64,000 nt of DNA from Flagellimonas aequoris (GTDB lineage Bacteria; Bacteroidota; Bacteroidia; Flavobacteriales; Flavobacteriaceae). The notes under the pieces are model-generated. The model worked only from the letters and a program-made list of their open reading frames with translations, had not been told where the DNA came from and did no database searches. The DNA lies in assembly GCF_003584165.1 (NCBI RefSeq), contig NZ_QXFJ01000008.1:124001-188000 (forward strand), read 5' to 3'. A program made the translations under genes and the position numbers. Below are positions 39,133 to 48,433 of the stretch, piece after piece (the stretch's first letter is position 1; each line of letters opens with the position of its first letter).

Positions 39133-39876
39133 CTACCAAGCCAAGTTGTAGGTGTTCCCACTACCCATGGTTAGTGTTGCAGTCTGGTTTCCGGTGAATA
39201 CCAAGGTGCCGGAATAATCGTATGTATTTCCATTGGAAGCTTTGCCTACGAAGCTGGCGTAAACTGTTCCCGAGGCCACATTATAATTGGCCTTCAAGAT
39301 GGTAAGATCCGCGGTGGTAAACTCAATGGTGCTGGTGAAAGCATTTTCGTTGCGTACAAAGGATTCTTGTGACCCTGCCATGGTGAATGTTTCATTTACC
39401 ACGTAGCTGGATTCGGCATCATCCAAGTTTTGGATATTGATACTCGCACTGGTGCTGGCTTCCGAAGATATCCTTGGGCCATCGTAGCTGGAGGTTCCAG
39501 TAAGGTCAAAATCGGCTGCAGAAGGAATAATCCCCGTTCCACAGTCAATGATCCAGCTCCATATCAAACTGGCGCTATAGGTAACATTAGCTGACTGACC
39601 GGAAATGTTATAGGAAGAACCATATTCCACACCACATTCGTAATCCTCTGCTTTGTTAGAAGCGGAGTTGTCTTCCTCCATTGTGTAAATGGCCTGATTG
39701 GTCTGTTCCACCATTCCTCCGGATTCCGGGGATACGGCCATGGCGATGGCTTCGGCAGCTTCTTCCTCTGTAATGGAAGTTTCGGTGCCATCATTGGAGT
39801 CATCATCATCACTACATGATGCAAAGGTCAGGGTCAATACGGCCAATCCAAGCATAATGGGGTTGTTTCTTTTCAT
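39133..39876 (-). CDS. Lipoprotein of unknown function
   Basis: 247 residues from the Met at 39876, which starts a lipoprotein signal (MKRNNPIMLGLAVLTLTFASC followed by SDDDDSNDGTETS in pieces MKRNNPIMLGLAVLTLTFAS and C-S-D-D-D-D-S). The acidic run after Cys resembles surface-lipoprotein export signals of Bacteroidetes. The mature part is Ser/Thr/Asn-rich beta sequence (YNISGQSANVTYSASL, SSYDGPRISSEASTSASI, YDYSGTLVFTGNQTATLTMG, 20). No family is recognised. Its terminator is shared with the converging membrane protein gene. Confidence 0.72.
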   Translation of the reverse strand: MKRNNPIMLGLAVLTLTFASCSDDDDSNDGTETSITEEEAAEAIAMAVSPESGGMVEQTNQAIYTMEEDNSASNKAEDYECGVEYGSSYNISGQSANVTYSASLIWSWIIDCGTGIIPSAADFDLTGTSSYDGPRISSEASTSASINIQNLDDAESSYVVNETFTMAGSQESFVRNENAFTSTIEFTTADLTILKANYNVASGTVYASFVGKASNGNTYDYSGTLVFTGNQTATLTMGSGNTYNLAW

Positions 39877-40029
39877 TGTTGTTTTGGGTAAGATTAGATG
39901 TTTCATGATTTTTAAAGGTTTAAGATTAATTTTCTTTTTGTTGTTATTTTTTGGCTAAACTACTTATGTCCTTAGGGTCAAGGGGGCAGAAAAAAGGCGA
40001 ACCTGCCAATTCTGGGGGTGAGCCTGTTG

Positions 40030-40806
40030 TTATCCCTTGTAGTCCATTTTTCCTTTGAAATAATCCACGAACCCCTTGAAGACCAGCACAAACGGATTGT
40101 TGCTGATAAAGCCTGTGGTCACGCCATAAGTGGCCTTAATGGTTTCAGGTTGATAAGTGCCGAACCATCGATCCCATATCATAAATACGCCCCCGAAGTT
40201 TTTGTCGATATATTGCTCATTGGATCCATGGTGTACCCGATGCGCCGACGGAGTGGCCAGTATGCCTTCTATAAAACCCAACTTGCCCACGGCTTCGGTA
40301 TGGAGAAAGAACTGATAGAGCAGGTTGAGCCCAAAGGAAGCTGCAATGAATTCAAAAGGAAGTCCGATTAGTATGAGGGGGGCTACCACAAAAGGGGTGA
40401 GCAGGGCACTGAGCCAATTCAATCTATAGGATACCGTAAGGTTCATGAACAGGCTGGAATGGTGTACCAAATGGAACGCCCACAGCAATTTTATTTTGTG
40501 CGATAACCTGTGGTACCAGTAGTATACAAAGTCCACGGCCACAAAACTGATCAGGAACACCAAAGGGGTACTCTTCAAATGGAACAATGAAAACTGGGAT
40601 AGGTAGCCCATAATCGTGTATTGAAATCCAAAAAAAAGGACCTTCGATAATTGAAACCCGATAAAAATGGCCAGATTGGCCAACGTGTCCTTAGTGTTGT
40701 ACGCCTTTTTGTCCTTGCGCCAACTCCAAATGATCTCCACTACCACCAATGCCAATAAGAACAAGAATACAATACCCCCAAATCCAGCACGAAAATTGTT
40801 GTCCAT
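40030..40806 (-). CDS. Sterol desaturase/fatty acid hydroxylase family membrane protein
   Basis: 258 residues with four to five membrane segments. The three histidine clusters that bind the di-iron centre are present: HRLSH (after YYWYHR), HLVHHSS and HRVHHGSNEQYIDKNFGG (H-x-x-H-H). Members oxidise or hydroxylate lipids, sterols or carotenoids; no carotenoid or hopanoid gene is adjacent, so the lipid is unknown. The N-terminus is VEIIWSWRKDKKAYNTKDTL. It is divergent from the M43 metalloprotease. Confidence 0.88.
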   Translation of the reverse strand: MDNNFRAGFGGIVFLFLLALVVVEIIWSWRKDKKAYNTKDTLANLAIFIGFQLSKVLFFGFQYTIMGYLSQFSLFHLKSTPLVFLISFVAVDFVYYWYHRLSHKIKLLWAFHLVHHSSLFMNLTVSYRLNWLSALLTPFVVAPLILIGLPFEFIAASFGLNLLYQFFLHTEAVGKLGFIEGILATPSAHRVHHGSNEQYIDKNFGGVFMIWDRWFGTYQPETIKATYGVTTGFISNNPFVLVFKGFVDYFKGKMDYKG

Positions 40807-40914
40807 GATTTCTTTTTGGGGCGAAGTTGGTTCAAAATGAAAAGGTGTATGAGGGCAAAGTAGGTGAGGCTGAGAATGTTAGTGTTGAAATTTCCTTTAA
40901 GGTCGGTTAACAAA

Positions 40915-40943
40915 TTGGCATTTTGGTTCAACCTTTAATTTTG
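40915..40943 (+). promoter_or_regulatory. Promoter upstream of the M43 metalloprotease gene
   Basis: TTG at 40915-40917, an 18-nt gap, then TAATTTTG at 40936-40943, matching the Bacteroidetes consensus. The leader then includes a 7-bp hairpin CCAATCC / GGATTGG (40988-41005). Confidence 0.6.
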
Positions 40944-41032
40944 CAGGCTTGCCCCCCGAATACCCTCTTTGAAGGAATTTTTCATGGCCAATCCTATAGG
41001 ATTGGAAATATTTTTGGAGCAAAACAACAATC

Positions 41033-41971
41033 ATGAAAAGACTTTTTGTAACCACATCTTTATTGCTGTTGCTCTCCGCATGTTCTAGCGATTCGGAAGA
41101 TTTCAATGGGAATGTAACAGAATACCAGACCATTTATAAAATACCCGTTGTGGTGCACGTGGTGCATAACGGGGAAGCTGTTGGATCTGGCGCGAACATC
41201 AGTTATGCCCAGATCCAATCGCAAATTGAAGTACTCAATGAGGATTTTAGAAGGAGGATTGGAAGCAATGGGTTCAACGAAAATGAAGCCGGTGCAGATA
41301 CCTTGATAGAGTTTTTTCTGGCCACCGAAGACCCGAACGGTAGCGCTTTGGAGGAACCGGGTATTGATCGTGTGGATGGGGGGCGTTCCGAATGGCCCAA
41401 GGGATTTTTAAGGAATCCGATTGAAACCAGCTTGAAACCGTTCACCATTTGGGATCCCGAAAAATATTTCAACATTTGGACCGTAAATTTTGGTGGATTT
41501 GCCAGTAGGGATTTGTTGGGTTATGCCCAGTTTCCGGATGAGTCCGATCTGCCCGGGTTGAATGTGGACAATGGACCCGACAATACAGATGGAATCGTGA
41601 TCGGGTATAAATATTTTGGTTCCAGCGAAAAGGGCAATTTTCCCGATTTGATCGCTCCATACGATTTGGGAAGAACCACCACCCACGAAGTTGGCCATTG
41701 GTTGGGTTTAAGACATATTTGGGGCGATGGGGACTGTACCTATGATGACTATTGTCTCGATACACCTTTATCGGCCGAACCCAGTTATGGTTGCCCGGTG
41801 GATAAAATCACCTGCACCGAATTGGAAATGACCGAAAATTATATGGACTATACGGATGATGGTTGCATGAACACCTTTACCCTAAATCAAATGGATCGCA
41901 TGCATACCGTGTTGGAAACCAGTCCAAGGAGGAAAGAACTCGTGGTGTTGGTTCAAGAACCGATATATTGA
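41033..41971 (+). CDS. M43-type zinc metalloprotease lipoprotein (cytophagalysin/pappalysin-like)
   Basis: 312 residues with a lipoprotein signal (MKRLFVTTSLLLLLSAC, then SSDSED). The metzincin site H-E-V-G-H-W-L-G-L-R-H is at 218-228, and the following GDGDCTYDDYCLDTPLSAEP holds conserved cysteines. The Met-turn is ENYMDYTDDGCMNTFT. The domain is a complete M43 peptidase with no C-terminal T9SS sorting tail. The stop codon directly abuts the converging LytTR gene's stop (TGATCA at 41969-41974). Confidence 0.92.
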   Translation: MKRLFVTTSLLLLLSACSSDSEDFNGNVTEYQTIYKIPVVVHVVHNGEAVGSGANISYAQIQSQIEVLNEDFRRRIGSNGFNENEAGADTLIEFFLATEDPNGSALEEPGIDRVDGGRSEWPKGFLRNPIETSLKPFTIWDPEKYFNIWTVNFGGFASRDLLGYAQFPDESDLPGLNVDNGPDNTDGIVIGYKYFGSSEKGNFPDLIAPYDLGRTTTHEVGHWLGLRHIWGDGDCTYDDYCLDTPLSAEPSYGCPVDKITCTELEMTENYMDYTDDGCMNTFTLNQMDRMHTVLETSPRRKELVVLVQEPIY

Positions 41972-42745
41972 TCATTCATCCAACCACTTCTTGAATTCAG
42001 GAGCTTTGGCCTTGCTTACAATGATTTTTTCATGGGGTCTGGGTTCCACATTGATGATCAATCTGCCGTTGAAGTAAAAATCAATGTCCTTTACTGCCCA
42101 ACGTTGCACTATAAATTGGCGGTTGGCCCTATAAAATAGTTTTGGTGAAATCTCGGCCAATATTTTGTCCAATGTGGAGTCGATGATGTATTTTTTGCCA
42201 TCCGAAGTATGGGCATAAACCACTTCCTGTTCGGTAAAGAACCAATGGATTTTTTCCACGGGTAGGGGGATCAATTTATTTTGGAAGTGTACCAAATAGG
42301 CTTCGCGATAGGATTTGTTCTCATTGGTCTGGAGGTAGTTCAACAGTTCTTGGATTTTGTCGTTGCCGGTTGATTTAATGCCCCGAGTATCCCTGAATTT
42401 CTGGAGGGCATTGGCCACTTCATCCCTTTCAAACGGTTTTAGGATATAGTCCAGCCCATTTACTTTAAAGGCCTCCAATGCGTAATGATCATAGGCGGTA
42501 ATGAATATGACAGGAACGGAGGGCTTTATGATCTTGAAGATGTCGAACGAGAGTCCATCCGTTAATCGAATGTCCATAAAAAGTAGATCACAGGCATCCA
42601 TGTTTTCCTGCAACCAATCCACGGAACTTTTCACACTGTCCATTTTGTTCAACACCTGGATTTCCGGATTTAGCTCTTTAAGGGTAAACTCTAGATTTCT
42701 GGCAATGGCCGGTTCGTCTTCAATAATGGCGATGTTTATGGACAT
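41972..42745 (-). CDS. LytTR-type response regulator
   Basis: 257 residues. The receiver domain is NIAIIEDEPAIARNLEFTLK with phospho-acceptor D58 in LLFMDIRLTDGLSF and the FITAYDHYALEAFK / LDYILKPFERDEV ends. A LytTR DNA-binding domain follows (YLVHFQNKLIPLPVEKIHWF, LAEISPKLFYRANRQFIVQR, both 20). It is the second gene of the pair, 4 nt after the histidine kinase gene. Regulation is probably through the cognate kinase; targets are unknown, although the adjacent M43 gene or exported small protein could be among them. Confidence 0.94.
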   Translation of the reverse strand: MSINIAIIEDEPAIARNLEFTLKELNPEIQVLNKMDSVKSSVDWLQENMDACDLLFMDIRLTDGLSFDIFKIIKPSVPVIFITAYDHYALEAFKVNGLDYILKPFERDEVANALQKFRDTRGIKSTGNDKIQELLNYLQTNENKSYREAYLVHFQNKLIPLPVEKIHWFFTEQEVVYAHTSDGKKYIIDSTLDKILAEISPKLFYRANRQFIVQRWAVKDIDFYFNGRLIINVEPRPHEKIIVSKAKAPEFKKWLDE

Positions 42746-42749
42746 GTGA

Positions 42750-43778
42750 TCAAGGATTTAAGGGAAGTTTTACGGTAAAATGATCTTCTGTTTTTTCAAT
42801 CTCAATGGAATGGCCCATCAAGATATTGTAGCGTTCGTTCAAGTTCAACAAGCCAATTCCCGTGGATGGTTCTTTGTATACGGCTTCATTAAGGGTGTTC
42901 CTAAAATGCAAGGCCCCATTTTCCTGAAAAATATCGATACGCAGGGGAATCTCCTTCGAAACATAGTTGTGCTTTACTGCATTTTCCAACAAGGGTTGCA
43001 AGGACATGTGGGGCAATCGGATGCCTTGGGTCCTTGGGACATCAATATGGACCTGAAGGGCCTCCTCGAATCTCATTTTCAACAATTGGATGTTCGAATC
43101 CAACAATTCCAACTCTTTGTCCAGACCAATCAATTGCTCTTGGTGGTTGCCAAGGGAATATCGGAACACCTTGGAAAGGTGGGTAATATAATCTTGGGCC
43201 TTTTGCGGATTTTCCCTGACCAAAGCCGAAAGACTGCTCAGGGCATTGAACAAAAAATGAGGGTTGATCTGGGCCTTTAGGTTTTTGATCTCCGCATCAA
43301 AATAGGCCGTTTTCAATTGCTCGTTCTCCTGTTCCTTTCGTTTTTGAATTCTGTTGAGCAAAACGATCTTGACCAAAATGGCAATCAATCCCAAACTGGT
43401 GACCAACCTAAAAAAGTACCCCAAACGAAAGAGCCTTACATTGGTCACATTCTGGAAAAACAACTTTTGGGAGGCGGAACCAATCGCCAAAAGCACGGCG
43501 AAAAACACGGCATTGGAAAGAAGGTTTTTCAATAGGTGTTTGTTACCCTTATCCCCATTCCAATTGAGCCAGGCCAAATTCAGATAGCCAAAGAAAATAC
43601 AGAAACCGAATTGGAAAAGGGTCTGGTAGGCCAGTTCAGGTGCGTTAAATACCCAAGGCAGGCCAATGTTCCTTGCTTCACCCGGCAATAGCACAAACAG
43701 CCTGTGGACGTTCAAGGCAATGGCCACTAAAACAGAGGTCAACAACAATACCCTTTTTTCGGTTTTGATCATTTTCAT
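42750..43778 (-). CDS. LytS/YehU-type sensor histidine kinase
   Basis: 342 residues. Four membrane segments fill residues 10-140 (LLLTSVLVAIALNVHRLFVL, TLFQFGFCIFFGYLNLAWL, NAVFFAVLLAIGSASQKLFF, FFRLVTSLGLIAILVKIVLL), a short extracytoplasmic sensor. The His-kinase-5TM/internal-region signature has H174 in AQINPHFLFNALSSLSALV, and the ATPase part has LQPLLENAVKHNY and GIGLLNLNERYNILMG. It is the first gene of the pair with the LytTR regulator. Confidence 0.93.
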   Translation of the reverse strand: MKMIKTEKRVLLLTSVLVAIALNVHRLFVLLPGEARNIGLPWVFNAPELAYQTLFQFGFCIFFGYLNLAWLNWNGDKGNKHLLKNLLSNAVFFAVLLAIGSASQKLFFQNVTNVRLFRLGYFFRLVTSLGLIAILVKIVLLNRIQKRKEQENEQLKTAYFDAEIKNLKAQINPHFLFNALSSLSALVRENPQKAQDYITHLSKVFRYSLGNHQEQLIGLDKELELLDSNIQLLKMRFEEALQVHIDVPRTQGIRLPHMSLQPLLENAVKHNYVSKEIPLRIDIFQENGALHFRNTLNEAVYKEPSTGIGLLNLNERYNILMGHSIEIEKTEDHFTVKLPLNP

Positions 43779-43857
43779 TTTTTAAAAGTACAAAGGCTTC
43801 CCCAATCCACAACGGTTGACCGGGAAAGCCTGGGATTAAGAATGAAAAAGTTGCTTT

Positions 43858-44211
43858 TTATGATTTGTTCTTTTGCTTGAAACGATCTTTGAGTGCGCTT
43901 CGGTTTTCCTTCTGGAGTTCCTTAAAAGCTTCAAATTCGTCTTCGCTCAAAAGTGCTTTCATTTCTTCGTTTTTACTGTCCTGGATCGCTTTTAGTTCTT
44001 TGAACTTGGACATTCTGGAGCCTTCGCTTTCTTGGGTGGCCTTGATCTTTTCGTAGTACTTGTCGCTGATTTCGATAAAGGCTTCTTTCTTTTCACCGGT
44101 CAGCTGAAGGGTCTCGATTTGTTTTTCCAAGATTTCGGTGTACTTATCGTCTTCTTGCGAAAAGCCAAGGGCAAAAGAGAACAGCATAATTGCCACTAGT
44201 ATTTTTTTCAT
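43858..44211 (-). CDS. Small exported helical protein, LTXXQ/Spy-like
   Basis: 117 residues with a signal peptide (MKKILVAIMLFSFALGFSQ). The mature part is Lys/Glu-rich and helical (EILEKQIETLQLTGEKKEAF, FIEISDKYYEKIKATQESEG, EDEFEAFKELQKENRSALKD), with no Cys. The helical layout resembles Spy/CpxP LTXXQ periplasmic chaperones, though the motif itself is only approximate (LQLTGEKK). It lies 79 nt upstream of the kinase gene on the same strand. Confidence 0.75.
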   Translation of the reverse strand: MKKILVAIMLFSFALGFSQEDDKYTEILEKQIETLQLTGEKKEAFIEISDKYYEKIKATQESEGSRMSKFKELKAIQDSKNEEMKALLSEDEFEAFKELQKENRSALKDRFKQKNKS

Positions 44212-44420
44212 GATGTGTGTTTTAAATTTGAAGCAATGTTAGGTCACATCGCAACAATCGGGATGGCCAAAAAAGGTGAAACGGAAAAACGGGAGGGTTA
44301 AGCTTTCTCGATGGGGGATGAATTTTTATCCGCGGTTCTGAACGGGTAAACCCAGGGCATTTTTTATAATGAAGGTTTAACGTGAATTTAACTAAGGTCA
44401 ATACCGTAAAGCGTTCACTT

Positions 44421-44439
44421 AATGTTAAACTTTAACATT
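44421..44439. promoter_or_regulatory. Perfect palindrome next to a -7 element, upstream of the thioredoxin-fold gene
   Basis: AATGTTAAA / TTTAACATT, 9-bp arms around one C, ends 6 nt before TACTTTTG (44446-44453), which fits the Bacteroidetes -7 box. It is a strong operator candidate for the plus-strand gene at 44474. Confidence 0.65.
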
Positions 44440-44473
44440 TTTTCTTACTTTTGACTACAAACCTATAGAATAC

Positions 44474-44770
44474 ATGTCCAAGTTTGGTGAACTCATAGAT
44501 TTAAAGGTCCCTGTGTTGTTGGACTTTTATGCAGAATGGAACGAGCAATCCACGTCCATGCACCCCGTATTACGCGATGTAGCTGCTGCTCTCGGCGATA
44601 AGGGAAAAGTGATAAAAATTGATGTGGACAAAAACAAGGAACTTTCCCAAGCCCTTCGCATAAAAGGGCTACCCACACTAATGATCTATAAAAAAGGAGA
44701 GATGGTCTGGCGGCAGAGCGGCGAACAGGACGCCAATACGTTGATAGGCATCTTAAACGAATATATTTAA
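44474..44770 (+). CDS. Thioredoxin-fold protein lacking the redox cysteines
   Basis: 98 residues, full-length thioredoxin domain. The usual W-C-G-P-C site is W22-N-E-Q-S, so both catalytic cysteines are absent. The rest of the fold is kept: VPVLLDFYAEWNEQSTSMH, KGKVIKIDVDKNKELSQAL and the cis-Pro loop IKGLPTLMIYKKGEM. No Cys occurs anywhere, so no disulfide chemistry is possible; it may serve as a binding partner or chaperone. A palindrome and -7 element lie just upstream, and the gene ends at a strong terminator. Confidence 0.88.
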   Translation: MSKFGELIDLKVPVLLDFYAEWNEQSTSMHPVLRDVAAALGDKGKVIKIDVDKNKELSQALRIKGLPTLMIYKKGEMVWRQSGEQDANTLIGILNEYI

Positions 44771-44771
44771 T

Positions 44772-44803
44772 AAAAAAAGCGAGGTTTTCACCTCGCTTTT
44801 TTT
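44772..44803. terminator. Bidirectional intrinsic terminator
   Basis: Stem GCGAGG / CCTCGC with TTTTCA loop, flanked by A and T runs. The right arm reaches the last bases of the converging DUF2723 gene. Confidence 0.9.
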
Positions 44804-47800
44804 AGTTCTGTTCTTGCGGCACAACCGAATCCCCCATGTTCCCAATGGTATCCAATGGAATGGAATCTTCCAAATCCGGATTAATGGGTGAAGGTTCTTC
44901 CAGTAGTTCCTCTTTCCCGTCATCCACAAATTGGGAGAACTTGTCTATGTACTCGTTGAAGATTACCGTTTCGGATTCGGCAAATTCCCTATCCTTGTTG
45001 TCGATAAGGATATCGATGTTCCTTCGGTAGGCCTGCATGTCGGATAGGATGTCGTCAATCTTCTCATATTGCTCATCCAAAGGAATGCTGGAATAGTACT
45101 CCAAATGTTCCTGATAGATTTTTTTGAGCTTGCCATACAATTCCCTGGCCTTTTCAGTCTCACCTACCTTGTAGTAGCCATCTACAAAAGGTTCCACAAA
45201 GGCATAGAAATAATAGTGTTCTACCGGCATATTGGTCATGGCGATGTCGATGACGTCCTTGGCCTTGTCTATTTTGTTCTCTTCGATCAAGGTTTCCATC
45301 AACCTGGCCAAATTGCTTCGGAACGAAAGTCCTTGGGAACGGGTCTGCGGATCGTGATAGATCTTGTCGCTTCCGGAATTGCCCCAGTCCCAATTTTTTA
45401 CAATGTCGTACATGAGGTCGGAATCGATACGGCCCATTTCAAACGAATTCTTGTTCGGGGTCTTGATGGGCACCAGCTTGTATACGAGGCCATCCAATTG
45501 TAGATAGTCCTTCATCCAAATGTATTCCGAGCTATCAAAACTTCCACCGGAGAAATAAATGGGTCGTTTCCAATCGTTGTTGGCGATGACATCCAGCATC
45601 AATATCCTGTTCTTGGGCAAAGCACTTTGTGGTAGGTCAATGTCTATATAATCCACAATAAGTGCAGAATCTTTCTCCTTGACCAACCCACTTTCAATGA
45701 CGTTCTTTTTGTTCACCGGAATACGGATCTTGTTGGTGGGGTAGTACACAATATCCAAGGTACTTTCGGGATATTGTTCCAAGTCTGCTCCTCTTTTCTC
45801 CAACACAAACCCGAATTTGGTCTCGGGATTGTCGCTCCCGATCCAGCTCACAAAATCGTTGATGGACCATCTGCTTTCCGAAATCGGTTTTCTGAAAACA
45901 TCATCCGCTTTGGTAGAATAGACGGCATCCCGGGTTCCGTATCGATATTTATCATGTGTTAACTGCGAAGGAATCGGGTCGCTTTCATACGCCTTACGTT
46001 TCATCTGGTCTATATACCAATCCGTGGCGAATAGACTAGTATTTACGATGCGGACATCGGTTCTGTAGTTCTCGATCTCTTGGGCATACCAGAGTGGAAA
46101 GGTATCGTTGTCGCCAATGGTGAACAAGATGGCCCCGGCATCTTCCTGACAGGAATCCAGATAGGCCTTTGCGGTGGAGGGAGCTGTATATTTGCCGGAA
46201 CGGTCATGATCGTCCCAGTTTTGGAACGCCATCAAAAAAGGAACCGCCAGCAGACATAAAGTAGTAATGGCCGGTGCCGCAATCTTGGCAGGAATCAGTT
46301 TTTTGAACTCTTCATACAATCCATATACCCCAAGACCGATCCAAATGCAGAATACATAGAAGGACCCTACTAGGGAATAATCCCTTTCACGGGGCTGGAA
46401 GATATAGGGGTTGGTGTAGAATTGAATGGCCAATCCCGTGAACATAAAGAACACAAAGAGGGCCCAAAATTGTTTGGGGTTCTTCGAAATTTGAAAAACG
46501 ATGCCCAAGATGCCTAAGATAAGGGGCAGGAAAAAATAGGTGTTACGTCCTTTATTGTTCTTCCAATCGCTGGGAAGATTCTTTTGACTACCCAATCGTA
46601 GACCATCAATAAAACCGACGCCACTGAGCCAGTTGCCATTTTCATCGTACTTGCCTTGGATGTCGTTCTGCTTCCCTACAAAGTTCCACATGAAGTACCG
46701 CATGTACATATACCCAAACTGAAAATCGAACATATATTGGATGTTCTGCCATAACGTTGGGGGCTCCACTTCAATATATTCCCCGAATTCCCGCAAAAAG
46801 CGGATATATTGCTCGGAGTCCAGTTCACCTTTGGTGTATGCAGCCTTAAACTGGTTCACTGCATCCCTTAGATCATTGTTGGAAATGTATTCCGATTTGA
46901 TCCTGAAATTGAGTACCCCAAAGTATTTCATGTAGTTTTCGGCATGTTGGTCGCTCCACATCCGTGGTAAAAGGCCCACATGCTTTGGGTTAGGGCCTGG
47001 CACTGCACCTTTGTAATGGTTGACGATCACGTACTTGCCCAGTTTCAGGTCTTTTTCATATTTGGGGCTGTCATCCCTGTCCTCACCGGATGGGGCAAAG
47101 GCATCGGAATAATACGCGCCATAAATGGGACTGTCCACCCCAGGATATTGTTCCCTGTTGTAGTAGGCCAAAAGGGCCCTTGCATCAGCAGGGTTGTTCT
47201 CGTTCACCACAGTCTTGGCGTTGGCCCTGATGGGCAGCATCATCCATGAAGAAAACCCAAGGATGAGGAACATTAAACACATGATGATGAGGTTGCCCGA
47301 GTAAAACTTGTGTTTTCGGGTATAGCGCAACCCAAAATAGAAGGCGGCCACAAAAAGCAATCCCATGATAATGGTCCCTGAATTGAAGGGAAGGCCAATT
47401 TCGTTGATGAAGAAAACCTCGCTCCAACCGAACAATTTCAACACATAGGTGAGCGAAAATTTGTAGACCAATATCAAGATGACCACTACGATCAAATTCG
47501 CCAAAAGAAAATTCTTGACGGTGGTGGTCTTGTATCTTTTAAAATAATAAAGCAGGCCAACGGTAGGGATGGCCAAAAAGCCCATAAACTGGATCCCGAA
47601 GGTAAGTCCCACCAAAAAGCAGATAAGCAACAACCAACGGTGGCCTCTTGGGTCGTCCAGATTATCTACCCATTTCAATCCCAGCCAGAGCAAAAGGGCC
47701 ATGATCAAACTGGCCATGGCATATACCTCGGTCTCCACGGCGTTGAACCAAAAACTGTCTGAAAAGGTGAAGGCCAATGCACCCACAAGCCCACTTCCCA

Positions 47801-48167
47801 AAACGGCAATGGCCTTGTTGTTGGACAACGGCTTATCGGAATTGATGAGTTTTTGTGCCAAATTGGTAATGGACCAAAAGGTAAACAGTACGGCAAAGGC
47901 ACTGGATACGATGGAAACCGCATTGACCATGAGAGCAATCTTGGTTTCGTCCCCAAAGGCAAAAATGGAAAAAAAGGCACCGATCATCTGAAGGAGCGGA
48001 GCGCCAGGTGGGTGACCAACCTGTAGCTTGGCAGCGGTGGAAATGTATTCCCCGGCATCCCAAAAACTTCCTGTGGGTTCAACGGTCAGGGCATAAACAG
48101 CAAAGGCAATTGCGAAGGAAATCCACCCGACGATGGTATCCCATTTTTTGAAGTCTTTTGCGAACAT
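44802..48167 (-). CDS. DUF2723 family large membrane protein
   Basis: 1121 residues. The N-terminal half has about 11 hydrophobic segments and the family signature PTGSFWDAGEYISTAAKLQ and GHPPGAPLLQMIGAFFSIF, similar to the first loop of PMT/GT-C glycosyltransferases. The C-terminal third (from about 650) is soluble: NDTFPLWYAQEIENYRTDVR (20) and helical TPR-like pairs (FVEPFVDGYYKVGETEKARE). The tail is acidic and Pro-rich. It is conserved in Bacteroidetes; a role in protein or surface-sugar modification is inferred from the fold. It is transcribed alone. Confidence 0.9.
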   Translation of the reverse strand: MFAKDFKKWDTIVGWISFAIAFAVYALTVEPTGSFWDAGEYISTAAKLQVGHPPGAPLLQMIGAFFSIFAFGDETKIALMVNAVSIVSSAFAVLFTFWSITNLAQKLINSDKPLSNNKAIAVLGSGLVGALAFTFSDSFWFNAVETEVYAMASLIMALLLWLGLKWVDNLDDPRGHRWLLLICFLVGLTFGIQFMGFLAIPTVGLLYYFKRYKTTTVKNFLLANLIVVVILILVYKFSLTYVLKLFGWSEVFFINEIGLPFNSGTIIMGLLFVAAFYFGLRYTRKHKFYSGNLIIMCLMFLILGFSSWMMLPIRANAKTVVNENNPADARALLAYYNREQYPGVDSPIYGAYYSDAFAPSGEDRDDSPKYEKDLKLGKYVIVNHYKGAVPGPNPKHVGLLPRMWSDQHAENYMKYFGVLNFRIKSEYISNNDLRDAVNQFKAAYTKGELDSEQYIRFLREFGEYIEVEPPTLWQNIQYMFDFQFGYMYMRYFMWNFVGKQNDIQGKYDENGNWLSGVGFIDGLRLGSQKNLPSDWKNNKGRNTYFFLPLILGILGIVFQISKNPKQFWALFVFFMFTGLAIQFYTNPYIFQPRERDYSLVGSFYVFCIWIGLGVYGLYEEFKKLIPAKIAAPAITTLCLLAVPFLMAFQNWDDHDRSGKYTAPSTAKAYLDSCQEDAGAILFTIGDNDTFPLWYAQEIENYRTDVRIVNTSLFATDWYIDQMKRKAYESDPIPSQLTHDKYRYGTRDAVYSTKADDVFRKPISESRWSINDFVSWIGSDNPETKFGFVLEKRGADLEQYPESTLDIVYYPTNKIRIPVNKKNVIESGLVKEKDSALIVDYIDIDLPQSALPKNRILMLDVIANNDWKRPIYFSGGSFDSSEYIWMKDYLQLDGLVYKLVPIKTPNKNSFEMGRIDSDLMYDIVKNWDWGNSGSDKIYHDPQTRSQGLSFRSNLARLMETLIEENKIDKAKDVIDIAMTNMPVEHYYFYAFVEPFVDGYYKVGETEKARELYGKLKKIYQEHLEYYSSIPLDEQYEKIDDILSDMQAYRRNIDILIDNKDREFAESETVIFNEYIDKFSQFVDDGKEELLEEPSPINPDLEDSIPLDTIGNMGDSVVPQEQN

Positions 48168-48288
48168 AAGAGTTGGTTGTTAACCGAGTTGGGGCGAATT
48201 TAGTAAATATAGCAGAGAAGGCAGGTCATTTTTCAAAAACCTTTAACATGGACAAGGAAGAAAATTAGGGTGTATTCTTGTCAAAATA

Positions 48289-48319
48289 TTTGCTGATACC
48301 AAAGTTTGTTATAAATTTG
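48289..48319 (+). promoter_or_regulatory. Promoter of tRNA-Gln
   Basis: TTTG at 48289-48292, a 19-nt gap, then TAAATTTG at 48312-48319, a consensus match 42 nt before the mature tRNA end. Confidence 0.85.
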
Positions 48320-48360
48320 CACGCTCAAAAGCTGAAACAATTTTGGCTTTGATGTGGTAC

Positions 48361-48432
48361 TGGCCTATGGTGTAATTGGCAACACTACTGATTTTGGTTC
48401 AGTCATTCTAGGTTCGAGTCCTAGTAGGCCAA
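48361..48432 (+). tRNA. tRNA-Gln (anticodon TTG)
   Basis: 72 nt, cloverleaf fully paired: acceptor TGGCCTA / TAGGCCA with discriminator A; D stem GTGT / ACAC; anticodon stem ACTGA / TCAGT with loop TTTTGGT, anticodon TTG reading CAA; T stem CTAGG / CCTAG with loop TTCGAGT. The 3' CCA is not encoded. A promoter lies upstream and a terminator directly follows. Confidence 0.97.
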
Positions 48433-48433
48433 C

